A DNA stretch of 64,000 nt, from the NCBI GenBank assembly GCA_018240525.1, contig JAFEFN010000014.1, forward strand, positions 544,487 to 608,486, written 5' to 3'. The stretch comes from Pseudomonadota bacterium (GTDB taxonomy: Bacteria > Pseudomonadota > Gammaproteobacteria > Steroidobacterales > Steroidobacteraceae). Below, one piece after another: positions 25,484-34,170 of the stretch (its first letter is position 1; every line of letters begins with the position of its first letter). A model generated the notes under the pieces. It made no database searches and had not been told where the DNA came from. It saw nothing but the letters and a program-made list of their open reading frames with translations. The position numbers were made by a program, and so were the translations under genes.

Positions 25484-25978
25484 CTAGCGCGCGGCGCGCG
25501 CGCCCAGGAGCGCGGGCAGCTTGGTGAGCTGGCTCTCCATGCCGGCCAGCGATGCCTGCGTCCACTGCGTCGTGGAGTGCGGCTCGACCTGGATGATCAT
25601 GCGTGCCTGCCGTCCCTCGGCGAAGAACTCGACGCGCATGCGGTGCTCGTACGCGGGCAACCCCGGAACGAAGTCGATCACGTGCACGAGCTCGAGGTGC
25701 CGGTGCCGCACCACGTCCGCGAAGGTGCCGTGCGTGCCGTGCGAGACGGCCATGCCGGCGTTCTTCATGTACGCAATCTCCTGCGCACCGACGGCGATCA
25801 TGTCGTAGACGAGCGCCCCGCCCGCGCGCGGCTCGATGCGGTGCACCACCACGCGGAAGCCCTGCGGCCCCCACCACGACTCGAAGCCCTCCTTGGTCGT
25901 CCACAGTGCCCACAGCTCGGCCACCGAGGCCTGGTAGCGGCGCTCGAAAGTCGCCGCCGGCGGTGTCTTCAGCGTCAT
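25484..25978 (-). CDS. SRPBCC / AHSA1-like protein
   Basis: 164 residues of the START-like SRPBCC fold: FERRYQASVAELWALWTTKEGFESWWGP is the standard opening of the AHSA1 (activator of Hsp90 ATPase-like) family and the late helix TQASLAGMESQLTKL is its end. These small proteins bind hydrophobic ligands, and a role in Hsp90 activation is not implied in bacteria. ATG 25978 is chosen over upstream in-frame options that overlap the ArsR gene. It sits one base after the ArsR gene's stop, forming the common ArsR-SRPBCC pair, and is convergent with choV. Confidence 0.87.
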   Translation of the reverse strand: MTLKTPPAATFERRYQASVAELWALWTTKEGFESWWGPQGFRVVVHRIEPRAGGALVYDMIAVGAQEIAYMKNAGMAVSHGTHGTFADVVRHRHLELVHVIDFVPGLPAYEHRMRVEFFAEGRQARMIIQVEPHSTTQWTQASLAGMESQLTKLPALLGARAAR

Positions 25979-25979
25979 C

Positions 25980-26318
25980 TCATCGGTCCTTTCGGGGTTT
26001 GCGCGCCGCCGCTGCGGCCTGCCTCCTCTCCAGCGCCTCGGCGAAGCGGCCGAGCCGTGCATCCCAGACACGCCGGTAGCTGGCGAGCCAGGCCTCGAGC
26101 TCGTTGAACGGCCCCGGGCACAGCGAGTAGTAGCGCTGCTGTCCCTGCGGCCGCACCTGCACGAAGCCCGAATCGAGCAGCAGCCGCAGGTGCCGGGAAA
26201 CGCCGGACTGGTGGATGCGGCTGGACCGCACGATGTCGTTCACCTGCTGCTCCCCGGCGCGCAGCGCCTCGACAATGTGGCGCCGGCTGGGGTCGGCGAG
26301 AACCTGGAAGGCATCCAT
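25980..26318 (-). CDS. ArsR-family transcriptional regulator
   Basis: 112 residues of winged-helix type: [65 protein letters not shown] is a full ArsR HTH and wing. No metal-binding Cys pair is present, so it belongs to the metal-independent group usually paired with AHSA1-type genes. ATG 26318 (MDAFQVL) is preferred; the alternative at 26342 would place eight residues across an AT-rich dyad that looks like its own operator. Confidence 0.9.
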   Translation of the reverse strand: MDAFQVLADPSRRHIVEALRAGEQQVNDIVRSSRIHQSGVSRHLRLLLDSGFVQVRPQGQQRYYSLCPGPFNELEAWLASYRRVWDARLGRFAEALERRQAAAAARKPRKDR

Positions 26319-26339
26319 ATATGCATTACCATACATATA
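26318..26339 (-). promoter_or_regulatory. Candidate ArsR operator
   Basis: TATATG-N10-CATATA, perfect 6-bp arms, abutting the ArsR start codon. It is a striking AT-rich island in very GC-rich DNA. ArsR proteins bind such imperfect AT-rich dyads over their own promoters, so autoregulation is likely. Confidence 0.5.
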
Positions 26340-26474
26340 CACTTAGGTGGATACAAGCGCAGGCGACGGCGGCGCTGCCCGCGCACCCGGCGGCGCTGGT
26401 ATCCACGCGACGCCGGGTGTCGCGATCCTTCAATTTGCACGCCGTGCGGGTCATAACCGCCCGCGCGGCGCGAA

Positions 26475-26487
26475 GCGCATCATGCGC
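26475..26487. promoter_or_regulatory. Palindrome before the sarcosine oxidase operon
   Basis: GCGCAT-C-ATGCGC, perfect 6-bp arms, 35 bases before the soxB start. It may be an operator for the sox genes, but no matching copy was seen at the other betaine genes. Confidence 0.25.
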
Positions 26488-26521
26488 GCCCGATCGCGCA
26501 AAACCGCGGGACGTTACCGGC

Positions 26522-27772
26522 ATGACGCCCTTCTCCGGCCTGTCGCTTTTTCTCAAGGGCCTCGGTGGCCAGAAAGGCTGGCAGCGCCAGTGGCGCAGCC
26601 CGGAGCCCAAGCCCGCCTACGACGCCATCATCGTCGGCGGCGGTGGCCACGGGCTGGGCGCCGCCTACTACCTTGCCGCCGAGCACGGGCTGACCAACGT
26701 CGCGGTGCTCGAGAAGGGCTGGATCGGCGGCGGCAACACCGGGCGCAACACCACGGTCATCCGCTCGAACTACCTCTTCGACGAGAGCGCCGCCCTCTAC
26801 GACCATGCCCTGAAGATGTGGAGCGACCTGGCGCAGGTGCTCAACTACAACGTCATGTTCTCCCCGCGCGGGGTCATGATGCTCGCGCACACCGTGCACG
26901 ACATGCAGGTCGCCAAGCGCCACATCCACGCCAACCGCGCCAACGGCGTGGACAACGAGTGGCTCACTCCCGAGGAGGCCAAGGCTTTCTGCCCGCCGCT
27001 GAACATCGGTGCCCTGCGCTACCCGATCCTGGGCGCCGCGCTGCAGCGTCGCGGCGGCACCGCCCGCCACGACGCGGTGGCCTGGGGCTACGCGCGCGCC
27101 GCCGATGCCCTGGGTGTGGACATCCTCGAGAACTGCGAAGTCACCGGCATCCTGCGCGATGCCGGCGGCCGCGCGCAGGGGGTCATCACCACGCGCGGCA
27201 CCATCCGCTCGCCCCGCATCGGCGTGGCCGCGGCCGGCCACTCGAGCGTCGTCATGAAGATGGCCGGCGTCGAGCTGCCCCTGGAGAGCTTCCCGCTGCA
27301 GGCGCTGGTCTCCGAGCCGGTCAAGCCGGTGTTCCCGTGCGTGGTGATGTCCAACACCATCCACGCCTACATCAGCCAGTCGGACAAGGGCGAGCTGGTC
27401 ATCGGCGCCGGCACGGATGCCTACACCTCCTATACCCAGCGCGGCGGCCTGCACATCACCAGCCACGCGCTCGAGGCGATCTGCGAACTGTTCCCGATGT
27501 TCCGGCGGTTGAAGATGCTGCGCAGCTGGGGCGGCATCGTCGATGTGACGCCGGACCGCTCGCCCATCATCGGCAAGACCCCGGTGCCGGGGCTGTACCT
27601 GAACTGTGGCTGGGGCACCGGCGGCTTCAAGGCGACCCCGGGCTCGGCGCACGTGTTCGCCTGGACGATCGCCCGGGACGAGCCCCACCCGATCAACGCC
27701 CCCTTCACCCTCGAGCGCTTCACCGAGGGCAACCTCATCGACGAGGCCGCCGCGGCGGCCGTCGCGCACTGA
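26522..27772 (+). CDS. soxB: Sarcosine oxidase subunit beta
   Basis: 416 residues. FAD/NAD-binding fold at the N-terminus ([20 protein letters not shown], residues 33-52), the [15 protein letters not shown] segment that binds FAD covalently or closely in the family, and the C-terminal [15 protein letters not shown] and [16 protein letters not shown] blocks of heterotetrameric SoxB. With SoxD, SoxA and SoxG it oxidises sarcosine to glycine and passes the methyl carbon to THF as methylene-THF. ATG 26522 is the first start giving the conserved N-terminus. soxD follows after nine bases. Confidence 0.95.
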   Translation: MTPFSGLSLFLKGLGGQKGWQRQWRSPEPKPAYDAIIVGGGGHGLGAAYYLAAEHGLTNVAVLEKGWIGGGNTGRNTTVIRSNYLFDESAALYDHALKMWSDLAQVLNYNVMFSPRGVMMLAHTVHDMQVAKRHIHANRANGVDNEWLTPEEAKAFCPPLNIGALRYPILGAALQRRGGTARHDAVAWGYARAADALGVDILENCEVTGILRDAGGRAQGVITTRGTIRSPRIGVAAAGHSSVVMKMAGVELPLESFPLQALVSEPVKPVFPCVVMSNTIHAYISQSDKGELVIGAGTDAYTSYTQRGGLHITSHALEAICELFPMFRRLKMLRSWGGIVDVTPDRSPIIGKTPVPGLYLNCGWGTGGFKATPGSAHVFAWTIARDEPHPINAPFTLERFTEGNLIDEAAAAAVAH

Positions 27773-27781
27773 AGAGTCCTT

Positions 27782-28072
27782 ATGCTGCTGATCAACTGCC
27801 CTTACTGCGGCGAGCGCCCGGAACCTGAGTTCGTCTACGGCGGCGAGGCGCACATCGCCCGGCCCAAGGATCCGGACAGCCAGGGTCCCCAGGACTGGGT
27901 GCGTTACCTCTACCGCCGCGACAACACCCGCGGCGTGCACGCCGAGCGCTGGCGCCACACCCACGGCTGCGGGCGCTTCTTCAACGCGCTGCGCGATACC
28001 ACCACCGACCACTTCCTGGTCACCTACAAGACCGGTGAGCCGCGGCCGGACCCCGCCAAGGCGACCCCGTGA
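27782..28072 (+). CDS. soxD: Sarcosine oxidase subunit delta
   Basis: 96 residues, the family size. The Zn-binding set Cys6, Cys9 (CPYCG), His59 and Cys63 (HTHGC) is complete, and RPKDPDSQGPQDWVRYLYRRDN is the conserved core. It is a structural subunit bridging the alpha and beta subunits. Its stop overlaps the soxA GTG start (GTGA). Confidence 0.95.
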   Translation: MLLINCPYCGERPEPEFVYGGEAHIARPKDPDSQGPQDWVRYLYRRDNTRGVHAERWRHTHGCGRFFNALRDTTTDHFLVTYKTGEPRPDPAKATP

Positions 28073-31065
28073 ACGAGGGCCTGCGCAGCGCACACGGCGG
28101 CAGCATCGACCGCAGCCAGGTGCTGCACTTCCGCTTCGACGGCCGCCCGTACACCGGCGTTGCCGGTGACACGCTGGCCTCCGCACTGCTGGCCAACGGC
28201 GTGCACCTCATGGGCCGCTCCTTCAAGTACCACCGGCCGCGGGGCGTGCTCGCCGCCGGCGCCGAGGAACCCAACGCACTCGTGACCGTGCGCCGCGATG
28301 CGGCCCGCGAGACCCCGAACCTGCGCGCGACCCAGGTCGAGCTCTACGAGGGGCTGGACGCGGTCAGCCAGAACCGCTGGCCGAGTCTCGCCTTCGACGT
28401 CGGCGCGCTCAACGACCTGCTCGCACCCTTCATCCCGGCCGGCTTCTACTACAAGACCTTCATGTGGCCGAAGCGCGCCTGGCATGCGCTGTACGAGCCG
28501 CGCATCCGCGCCGCCGCGGGACTCGGGCGCTCCCCCACGCAGCCGGACCCGGACCGCTATGCCACCCGGCATGCGCACTGCGACGTGCTCGTCGTCGGCG
28601 CAGGCCCCGCCGGGCTCGCCGCCGCACAGGCGGCCGCGCTCGCCGGCGCGCGCGTCATCCTCTGCGACGAGCAGGCGCAGCTGGGCGGATCGCTGCTGTC
28701 GGCACCGGCCAGCCCGGCCGCGCGCGAATTGCCGGGCACCCTGGCCGCGCTGGCGGCCAACCCGCGCGTCACGCTGCTGCCGCGCACCACCGCCTTCGGC
28801 TACTTCCCGCACAACTCGGTGGGCCTGAGCGAGCGGCTCACCGAGCACCTCGCCAACCCCGCGCCGGATGCGCCGCGCGAGCGGCAGTGGCAGGTGCGCG
28901 CGCGCGAGGTGGTGCTGGCCACCGGGGCCATCGAGCGGCCGCTGGTGTTCCCCGGCAACGACCGCCCCGGGGTCATGCTCGCCGGCGCCGCGCGCACCTT
29001 CCTCAACCGCTACGGGGTGCTCGCGGGCACCCGCGCGGTGCTGGTGACCGCCTGCGACGAGGCCTACCAGGCCGCCTACGACCTGCAGGAGGCCCACGTC
29101 TACATCGCCTGCATCGCGGACGTGCGCGCCGAGAACACCGCCAGCGCCGCGGCGCGCGCCGCCGGCATCCCGGTGATGACGCAGGCGACGGTGCTCGGCA
29201 CCGGCGGGCGCCTGCGCGTGAACTCGGTCGAGCTGGCGCGCTGTGCCGACGGCCTCGTGAGCGAGCGCACGCAGCAGCCGTGTGACCTCGTGCTCATCTC
29301 CGGTGGCTACACCCCGAGTGTGCACCTGCACTCCCAGTCGCGCGGCAAGCTCACCTGGAGCGAGCCGCTGCAGGCCTTCGTTCCCGGCGCCGCCATCGAG
29401 CGCGTGCGCAGCGCCGGCGCCTGCCGCGGCGTCTTTGCCCCCGAGGCCGCGCGTGCCGACGGCACGGCGCAGGGCGCCGCCGCCGCCGCCGAAGCGCTGG
29501 ATCCGCAGCGCAGCGGCGTCGATCCTGCCCATGGCGCACCGCGCACCGCGGCTGCGCCCGCCCGGGCACCCGATGGGGCGCTGGCCGGCGCACTCCCGCA
29601 AGGCGGCAAGACCCGCCGCCGCGCCTTCGTCGACTGGCAGAACGATGTCACCTCCAAGGACCTGGCGCTGGCGCTGCGCGAGGGCTTCCGTTCCATCGAG
29701 CACGTCAAGCGCTACACGACCACCGGCATGGCGACCGACCAGGGCAAGACCTCGAACCTCAATGCGCTCGGCATCGTCTCGCGCGCGCTGGAGCGCCCGA
29801 TCCCGGAGGTCGGCCTGACCACCTTCCGCATGCCCTACACGCCGGTGACCTTCGGCGCCTTTGCCGGCGTGGCGCGCGGGGACCTGTTCGATCCGATCCG
29901 CCGCACCCCGACCCACGGCTGGGCCGAGTCGCGCGGCGCGGTGTTCGAGGACGTGGGGCTGTGGAAGCGCGCGCGCTACTTCCCGCGCGCCGGCGAGGAC
30001 ATGCACGCCGCCGTCGCACGCGAGTGCCTGGCGGTGCGCGCCGCCTGCGGCCTCTTCGACGCCTCGACCCTGGGCAAGATCGAGGTGGTGGGCCGCGATG
30101 CGGCCACCTTCATGAACCGGCTGTACGTGAACGCCTGGTCGAACCTCGCCGTCGGGCGCTGCCGCTACGGGATCCTGCTGCGCGATGACGGCTTCGTCTA
30201 CGACGACGGCGTGGTCGCCCGCATCGGCGAGTCGCGCTTCCACGTCACCACCACCACCGGCGGCGCGCCGCGCGTGCTGGCGATGATGGAGGACTTCCTG
30301 CAGACCGAGTGGCCGGACCTGTCGGTGTGGCTCACCTCGACCACCGAGCAGTGGGCGGTGATCGCCGTGCAGGGCCCGAAGGCGCGCGAGCTGCTGGCGC
30401 CGCTGGTGGACGTCGACATCACTGCTGCGGCCTTCCCGCACATGAGCGTGGCCCTGGGCCACATCCTGGGCGTGCCGATGCGCCTCTTCCGCGTGAGCTT
30501 CACCGGCGAGCTCGGCTTCGAGATCAACGTGCCGGCCGACTACGGCGCAGCCGTCTGGGAGGCGGTCTGGCAGGCGGGCCAGCCCTTCGGCATGACCCCC
30601 TACGGCACCGAGAGCATGCACGTGCTGCGCGCGGAGAAGGGCTACATCATCGTCGGCCAGGACACCGACGGCACCGTCACCCCGGATGACGCCGGGCTCA
30701 GCTGGGCCATCGGCAAGTCCAAGCCCGACTTCGTCGGCAAGCGTTCGCTCAAGCGCCCGGCCATGAACGCCCCGGAGCGCCGCCAGCTGGTGGGCCTGCT
30801 CACCCAGGACCCCAAGGTGGTCCTCGAGGAGGGCTCGCAGGTCATGGCGCAGCCGAACGCGCCGGTGCCGACGCGCCCGCTCGGGCACGTGACCTCCTCG
30901 TACTTCAGCGCCGTGCTCGGGCGCTCCATCGCGCTCGCGCTGGTCTCTGGCGGCCGCGCCCGCAGCGGCCAGACCCTGTACGTGCCCGGAGCTTCCGGGG
31001 AGGCGCCCGTGCAGGTGAGTCCAACCGTGTTCTACGACCCCACCGGAGCGCGCATCAATGCGTAG
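28069..31065 (+). CDS. soxA: Sarcosine oxidase subunit alpha
   Basis: 998 residues, full length for heterotetrameric SoxA. Order: an N-terminal ferredoxin-like region (HFRFDGRPYTGVAGDTLASALLANG and SFKYHRPRG), a dinucleotide-binding domain (DVLVVGAGPAGLAAAQAAALAG, about 178-200), the central disulfide-reductase-like region with ATGAIERPLVFPGNDRPGVM, and from about 600 a GcvT-type THF-binding domain (FDASTLGKIEVVGRDA ... GELGFEINVPADYG). The alpha subunit hosts NAD and the THF site that captures the methyl carbon. An Ala/Arg-rich linker near 455-525 is somewhat longer than expected. GTG start at 28069 overlaps the soxD stop. Confidence 0.95.
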   Translation: MNEGLRSAHGGSIDRSQVLHFRFDGRPYTGVAGDTLASALLANGVHLMGRSFKYHRPRGVLAAGAEEPNALVTVRRDAARETPNLRATQVELYEGLDAVSQNRWPSLAFDVGALNDLLAPFIPAGFYYKTFMWPKRAWHALYEPRIRAAAGLGRSPTQPDPDRYATRHAHCDVLVVGAGPAGLAAAQAAALAGARVILCDEQAQLGGSLLSAPASPAARELPGTLAALAANPRVTLLPRTTAFGYFPHNSVGLSERLTEHLANPAPDAPRERQWQVRAREVVLATGAIERPLVFPGNDRPGVMLAGAARTFLNRYGVLAGTRAVLVTACDEAYQAAYDLQEAHVYIACIADVRAENTASAAARAAGIPVMTQATVLGTGGRLRVNSVELARCADGLVSERTQQPCDLVLISGGYTPSVHLHSQSRGKLTWSEPLQAFVPGAAIERVRSAGACRGVFAPEAARADGTAQGAAAAAEALDPQRSGVDPAHGAPRTAAAPARAPDGALAGALPQGGKTRRRAFVDWQNDVTSKDLALALREGFRSIEHVKRYTTTGMATDQGKTSNLNALGIVSRALERPIPEVGLTTFRMPYTPVTFGAFAGVARGDLFDPIRRTPTHGWAESRGAVFEDVGLWKRARYFPRAGEDMHAAVARECLAVRAACGLFDASTLGKIEVVGRDAATFMNRLYVNAWSNLAVGRCRYGILLRDDGFVYDDGVVARIGESRFHVTTTTGGAPRVLAMMEDFLQTEWPDLSVWLTSTTEQWAVIAVQGPKARELLAPLVDVDITAAAFPHMSVALGHILGVPMRLFRVSFTGELGFEINVPADYGAAVWEAVWQAGQPFGMTPYGTESMHVLRAEKGYIIVGQDTDGTVTPDDAGLSWAIGKSKPDFVGKRSLKRPAMNAPERRQLVGLLTQDPKVVLEEGSQVMAQPNAPVPTRPLGHVTSSYFSAVLGRSIALALVSGGRARSGQTLYVPGASGEAPVQVSPTVFYDPTGARINA

Positions 31066-31597
31066 CCTGATCGGTGAGCGCCAGTGGCCGGCGCTGTCGG
31101 CCACCGCGTACGTGCACGTGCTGCCGCCGGCGCAACGCTTCGTGCTGCGCGGCGATGCTGCGGCGCGCGCCGCCGCCGAAAGCGCCCTGGGAGTGCCTGT
31201 GCCGCAGCAGGCCTGCCGCGCCGGCACCGACGGCGCGCGCGCTGCCCTGTGGCTCGGCCCGGACGAATGGCTCCTCGTCGCGCCGGCGGCGGACCAGGAG
31301 GCGCAGGGCGCCCTCGAGCACGCCCTCGGCGGCCTCGCCCACTCGCTGGTCGAGGTGAGCCACCGTCAGCTCGGGCTCCTGGTCAGCGGGCCCGAGGCCG
31401 AGCGCCTGCTCAATGCCGGCTGCCCGCTGGACCTGGACATCGGCCCCTTCCCGGTCGGCATGTGCACGCGCACCATGCTCTCCAAGGCGGAAGTGGTGCT
31501 GTGGCGCACGGGCACGCAGGAGTTCCGCCTGGAGGTCTGGCGCTCCTTCGCCCCGTACGTCACCGCGTATCTGGCCGAGGCTGCGCGCGGCATCTAG
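31058..31597 (+). CDS. soxG: Sarcosine oxidase subunit gamma
   Basis: 179 residues, overlapping soxA by eight bases. It has the gamma-subunit pattern: LWLGPDEWLLVAP, VEVSHRQLGLLVSGPEAERLLNAGCPLDLD and CTRTMLSKAEVVLWRTG, ending in RSFAPYVTAYLAEA. The subunit completes the alpha-beta-gamma-delta oxidase. A 102-base gap with a short dyad (CACTT-CA-AAGTG, 31647-31658) separates it from the next gene, which may therefore have its own promoter. Confidence 0.94.
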   Translation: MRSLIGERQWPALSATAYVHVLPPAQRFVLRGDAAARAAAESALGVPVPQQACRAGTDGARAALWLGPDEWLLVAPAADQEAQGALEHALGGLAHSLVEVSHRQLGLLVSGPEAERLLNAGCPLDLDIGPFPVGMCTRTMLSKAEVVLWRTGTQEFRLEVWRSFAPYVTAYLAEAARGI

Positions 31598-31699
31598 AGG
31601 CAAGGCACCGTCGCAATTGGAGCGCTGGCCAGGCGGCCGGCCGCTACACTTCAAAGTGGCAGGCACGCCCCCCTTCCGTGCCCCGTGGAGAATCGATCC

Positions 31700-34156
31700 G
31701 TGAAGACGCATGTTCGGGCACTGGTCATCGGCGGTGGTGTGGTCGGGGTGAGCACGCTCTACCACCTGACCAAGAAGGGCTGGAAGGACGTGGCGCTGAT
31801 CGAGCGCACCGAGCTCACCGCCGGCTCCACCTGGCACGCCGCCGGCCTGCTGCCGCTGTTCAACATGAGCTACACGGTGGGCCAGCTGCACAAGTACTCG
31901 GTCGACCTGTACAAGCGCCTGCAGGCGGAGACCGGGCAGGACGTGAGCTTCCACGTCACCGGCAACCTGCGGCTGGCGACCAGCCGCGACCGCATGGACG
32001 AGTACCAGAAGTACTGCGCCACCGCCAACACCATCGGCGTGCCCTTCGAGATCATCGGTCCGCAGCGCGTGAAGGAGCTGTGGCCGCTCGCGGAGCTCTC
32101 CGGCAAGGACACCCCGGCGATCGTGGGCGCGCTCTACCACCCGGACGACGGCCACATCGCCCCGGCGGACCTGACCATGGCGCTGCGCAAGGGCGCGCGC
32201 GCCGGCGGCGCGGAGATCTACGAGCACACCGAGGCGACCGCCATCGAGCGCACGCGCTCGGGCGAGTGGCTGGTGCACACCAGCAAGGGCGACATCACCG
32301 CCGAGCACCTGGTGTTCGCCACCGGCAACTACGCGCGCCAGACCGGCAGGCTGGTCGGCATCAGCGTGCCGGCGATCCCGGTCGAGCACCAGTACATCGT
32401 CTACGACGAGTCGCCCGAGCTGAAGGCCTACCGGGCCGGCGGCGGCCGCGAGCTGGCCGTGCTGCGCGAGCCGGACCAGTCCTACTACCTGCGCGAGGAG
32501 CGCATGGGCTGGATCCTCGGCCCCTACGAGAAGGGTGCGCCGGCGCGCTTCGCCGACGGCGTGCCCGACTGGTTCGGGCGCAGCCTGTTCCCGGGCGACC
32601 TGGACCGCCTGGTGCCGCACGTCGAGGCGGCCACGCGCCGCGTGCCGGCGCTGGAGAACTGCGGCATCAAGGACATCGTCAACGGCCCGATCTCCTACAC
32701 CCCGGACGGCAGCCCGCTGATCGGCCCGGCCTGGGACGTGCGCAACGTGTGGCTCAACGAGGGGCACAGCTTCGGCATCACCGCCGCCGGCGGCTCGGGC
32801 TGGCAGCTGGCCGAGTGGATCACCGAGGGCGAGCCGGGCATCGACATGCTGGCGGCCGACCCGCGGCGCTTCGGCGCCTACGCCGGCAAGCGCTACGTGG
32901 TGAAGAAGAACGAGGAAACCTACCGCAACGTCTTCACCGTGCACTTCCCGGACGAGGAACGGGAGGATGCGCGCCCGGCCAAGACCAGCCCGGTGTACGC
33001 CAAGATCGATGCCATGGGCGCGGTCTGGGGCCAGCGCTACGGCTGGGAGCGCGCCAACTGGTTCGCCCCGAAGGGCGTGGAGCGCAAGGACCGGTGGAGC
33101 TTCCGGCGCAGCAACTACTTCGAGCACGTCGGCAACGAAGTGCGGCTCATGCGCGAGAAGGTCGGTGTCATCGACCTCACGCCCTTCAGCAAGTTCGAGG
33201 TCACCGGCCCCGGCGCCGAGGCCTGGCTCGACTCCCTGGTCGCCAACAAGGTGCCGAGCAAGCTCGGGCGCATGGCCCTCTCGCACGCGCTCACCGCGCG
33301 CGGGGGCATCCGCTCGGAGTTCACGATCACCAAGATCGCCGAGGAGCACTTCTACGTGGTCAGCGCCGGTGCGGCCGAGCGCTACGACGGGGACTACCTC
33401 GCCAAGGCGCTGCCTGCGGACGGCTCGGTGCGCCTGCGCAACATCACCAACACCCGCGGCACCTTCGTGCTCGCCGGGCCGAAGTCGCGCGAGGTGCTCG
33501 CGCAGCTCACCGACACGCCGCTCGACAACGCCTCCTTCCCCTGGCTCACCGCGCAGACCATCGAGGCAGGCCTGGCGGTGGATGTCTACGCGCTGCGCGT
33601 CAACTTCGTCGGTTCGCTCGGCTGGGAGCTGCACTTCCCGATCGAGTACGCCAATGGGCTCTTCGATGCCCTGTTCGCCGCCGGCAAGGCCCACGGCATC
33701 GGCATGGTGGGCATGCGGGCGATGGAGTCGCTGCGCATGGAGAAGTCCTACCGCATGTGGGGCAGCGACATGACCCCGGACTACACCCCGTTCGAGGCCA
33801 GCCTCGACCGCTTCGTGCGCATGAAGAAGGGCCCGTTCATCGGCCGCGAGGCGCTGGAGCGGCAGCTGGCGGCGGGCGTGCCGAACCGCTTCGTCACGCT
33901 GGAGGTGCACGGGGTCACCGATGCCGACCCGCTCGGCAACGAGCCGCTGTTCGATGGCAGCGGCAAGATGGTCGGCCGCGCCACTTCCGGCTACTACGGC
34001 CACTACATCAAGAAGAGTCTCGCCATCGGCTACGTGCAGGCGAAGTTCGCCGACCCCGGCACCCGGCTGTCCATCCTGATCCTCGGGGAGATGAAGCAGG
34101 CGACGGTGCTGAAGGAATCCCCGCACGATCCGGACAACGCCGAGCTGCGCGCCTGA
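31700..34156 (+). CDS. Dimethylglycine/sarcosine dehydrogenase-like flavoprotein with GcvT domain
   Basis: 818 residues. A DAO-type FAD domain (ALVIGGGVVGVSTLYHLTKKG, then ELTAGSTWHAAGLL with the His that carries FAD in the family) covers about 1-400; a central FAO domain and a GcvT-like THF-binding domain (GVIDLTPFSKFEVTGPGAEAWL ... GSLGWELHFPIEYANGLF) make up the rest. This is the layout of dimethylglycine dehydrogenase, which makes sarcosine and methylene-THF. With soxBDAG directly upstream, the DMG step is the natural assignment, but sarcosine dehydrogenase cannot be excluded. GTG 31700 has GGAG nine bases upstream and is preferred to GTG 31685. Confidence 0.88.
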   Translation: MKTHVRALVIGGGVVGVSTLYHLTKKGWKDVALIERTELTAGSTWHAAGLLPLFNMSYTVGQLHKYSVDLYKRLQAETGQDVSFHVTGNLRLATSRDRMDEYQKYCATANTIGVPFEIIGPQRVKELWPLAELSGKDTPAIVGALYHPDDGHIAPADLTMALRKGARAGGAEIYEHTEATAIERTRSGEWLVHTSKGDITAEHLVFATGNYARQTGRLVGISVPAIPVEHQYIVYDESPELKAYRAGGGRELAVLREPDQSYYLREERMGWILGPYEKGAPARFADGVPDWFGRSLFPGDLDRLVPHVEAATRRVPALENCGIKDIVNGPISYTPDGSPLIGPAWDVRNVWLNEGHSFGITAAGGSGWQLAEWITEGEPGIDMLAADPRRFGAYAGKRYVVKKNEETYRNVFTVHFPDEEREDARPAKTSPVYAKIDAMGAVWGQRYGWERANWFAPKGVERKDRWSFRRSNYFEHVGNEVRLMREKVGVIDLTPFSKFEVTGPGAEAWLDSLVANKVPSKLGRMALSHALTARGGIRSEFTITKIAEEHFYVVSAGAAERYDGDYLAKALPADGSVRLRNITNTRGTFVLAGPKSREVLAQLTDTPLDNASFPWLTAQTIEAGLAVDVYALRVNFVGSLGWELHFPIEYANGLFDALFAAGKAHGIGMVGMRAMESLRMEKSYRMWGSDMTPDYTPFEASLDRFVRMKKGPFIGREALERQLAAGVPNRFVTLEVHGVTDADPLGNEPLFDGSGKMVGRATSGYYGHYIKKSLAIGYVQAKFADPGTRLSILILGEMKQATVLKESPHDPDNAELRA

Positions 34157-34170
34157 AAAGATACCTCAAG

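Noticed and set aside
26431..26446. A fifth BetI-like box before soxB (TTCAA at about 26439)
   Set aside because: Only one half-site is present; the opposite arm does not match TTGAA.
28024..31227. A 1067-codon open frame on the minus strand opposite soxA
   Set aside because: It is a shadow of GC-rich codons in soxA and soxG; the translation is His/Arg/Gly-rich low complexity without motifs, and the plus-strand genes are certain.
31084..34152. A long plus-strand frame running from soxG through the DMG dehydrogenase into the LssY_C gene
   Set aside because: Only the last 1.3 kb gives a recognisable protein; before that it is out of frame with two clear genes.
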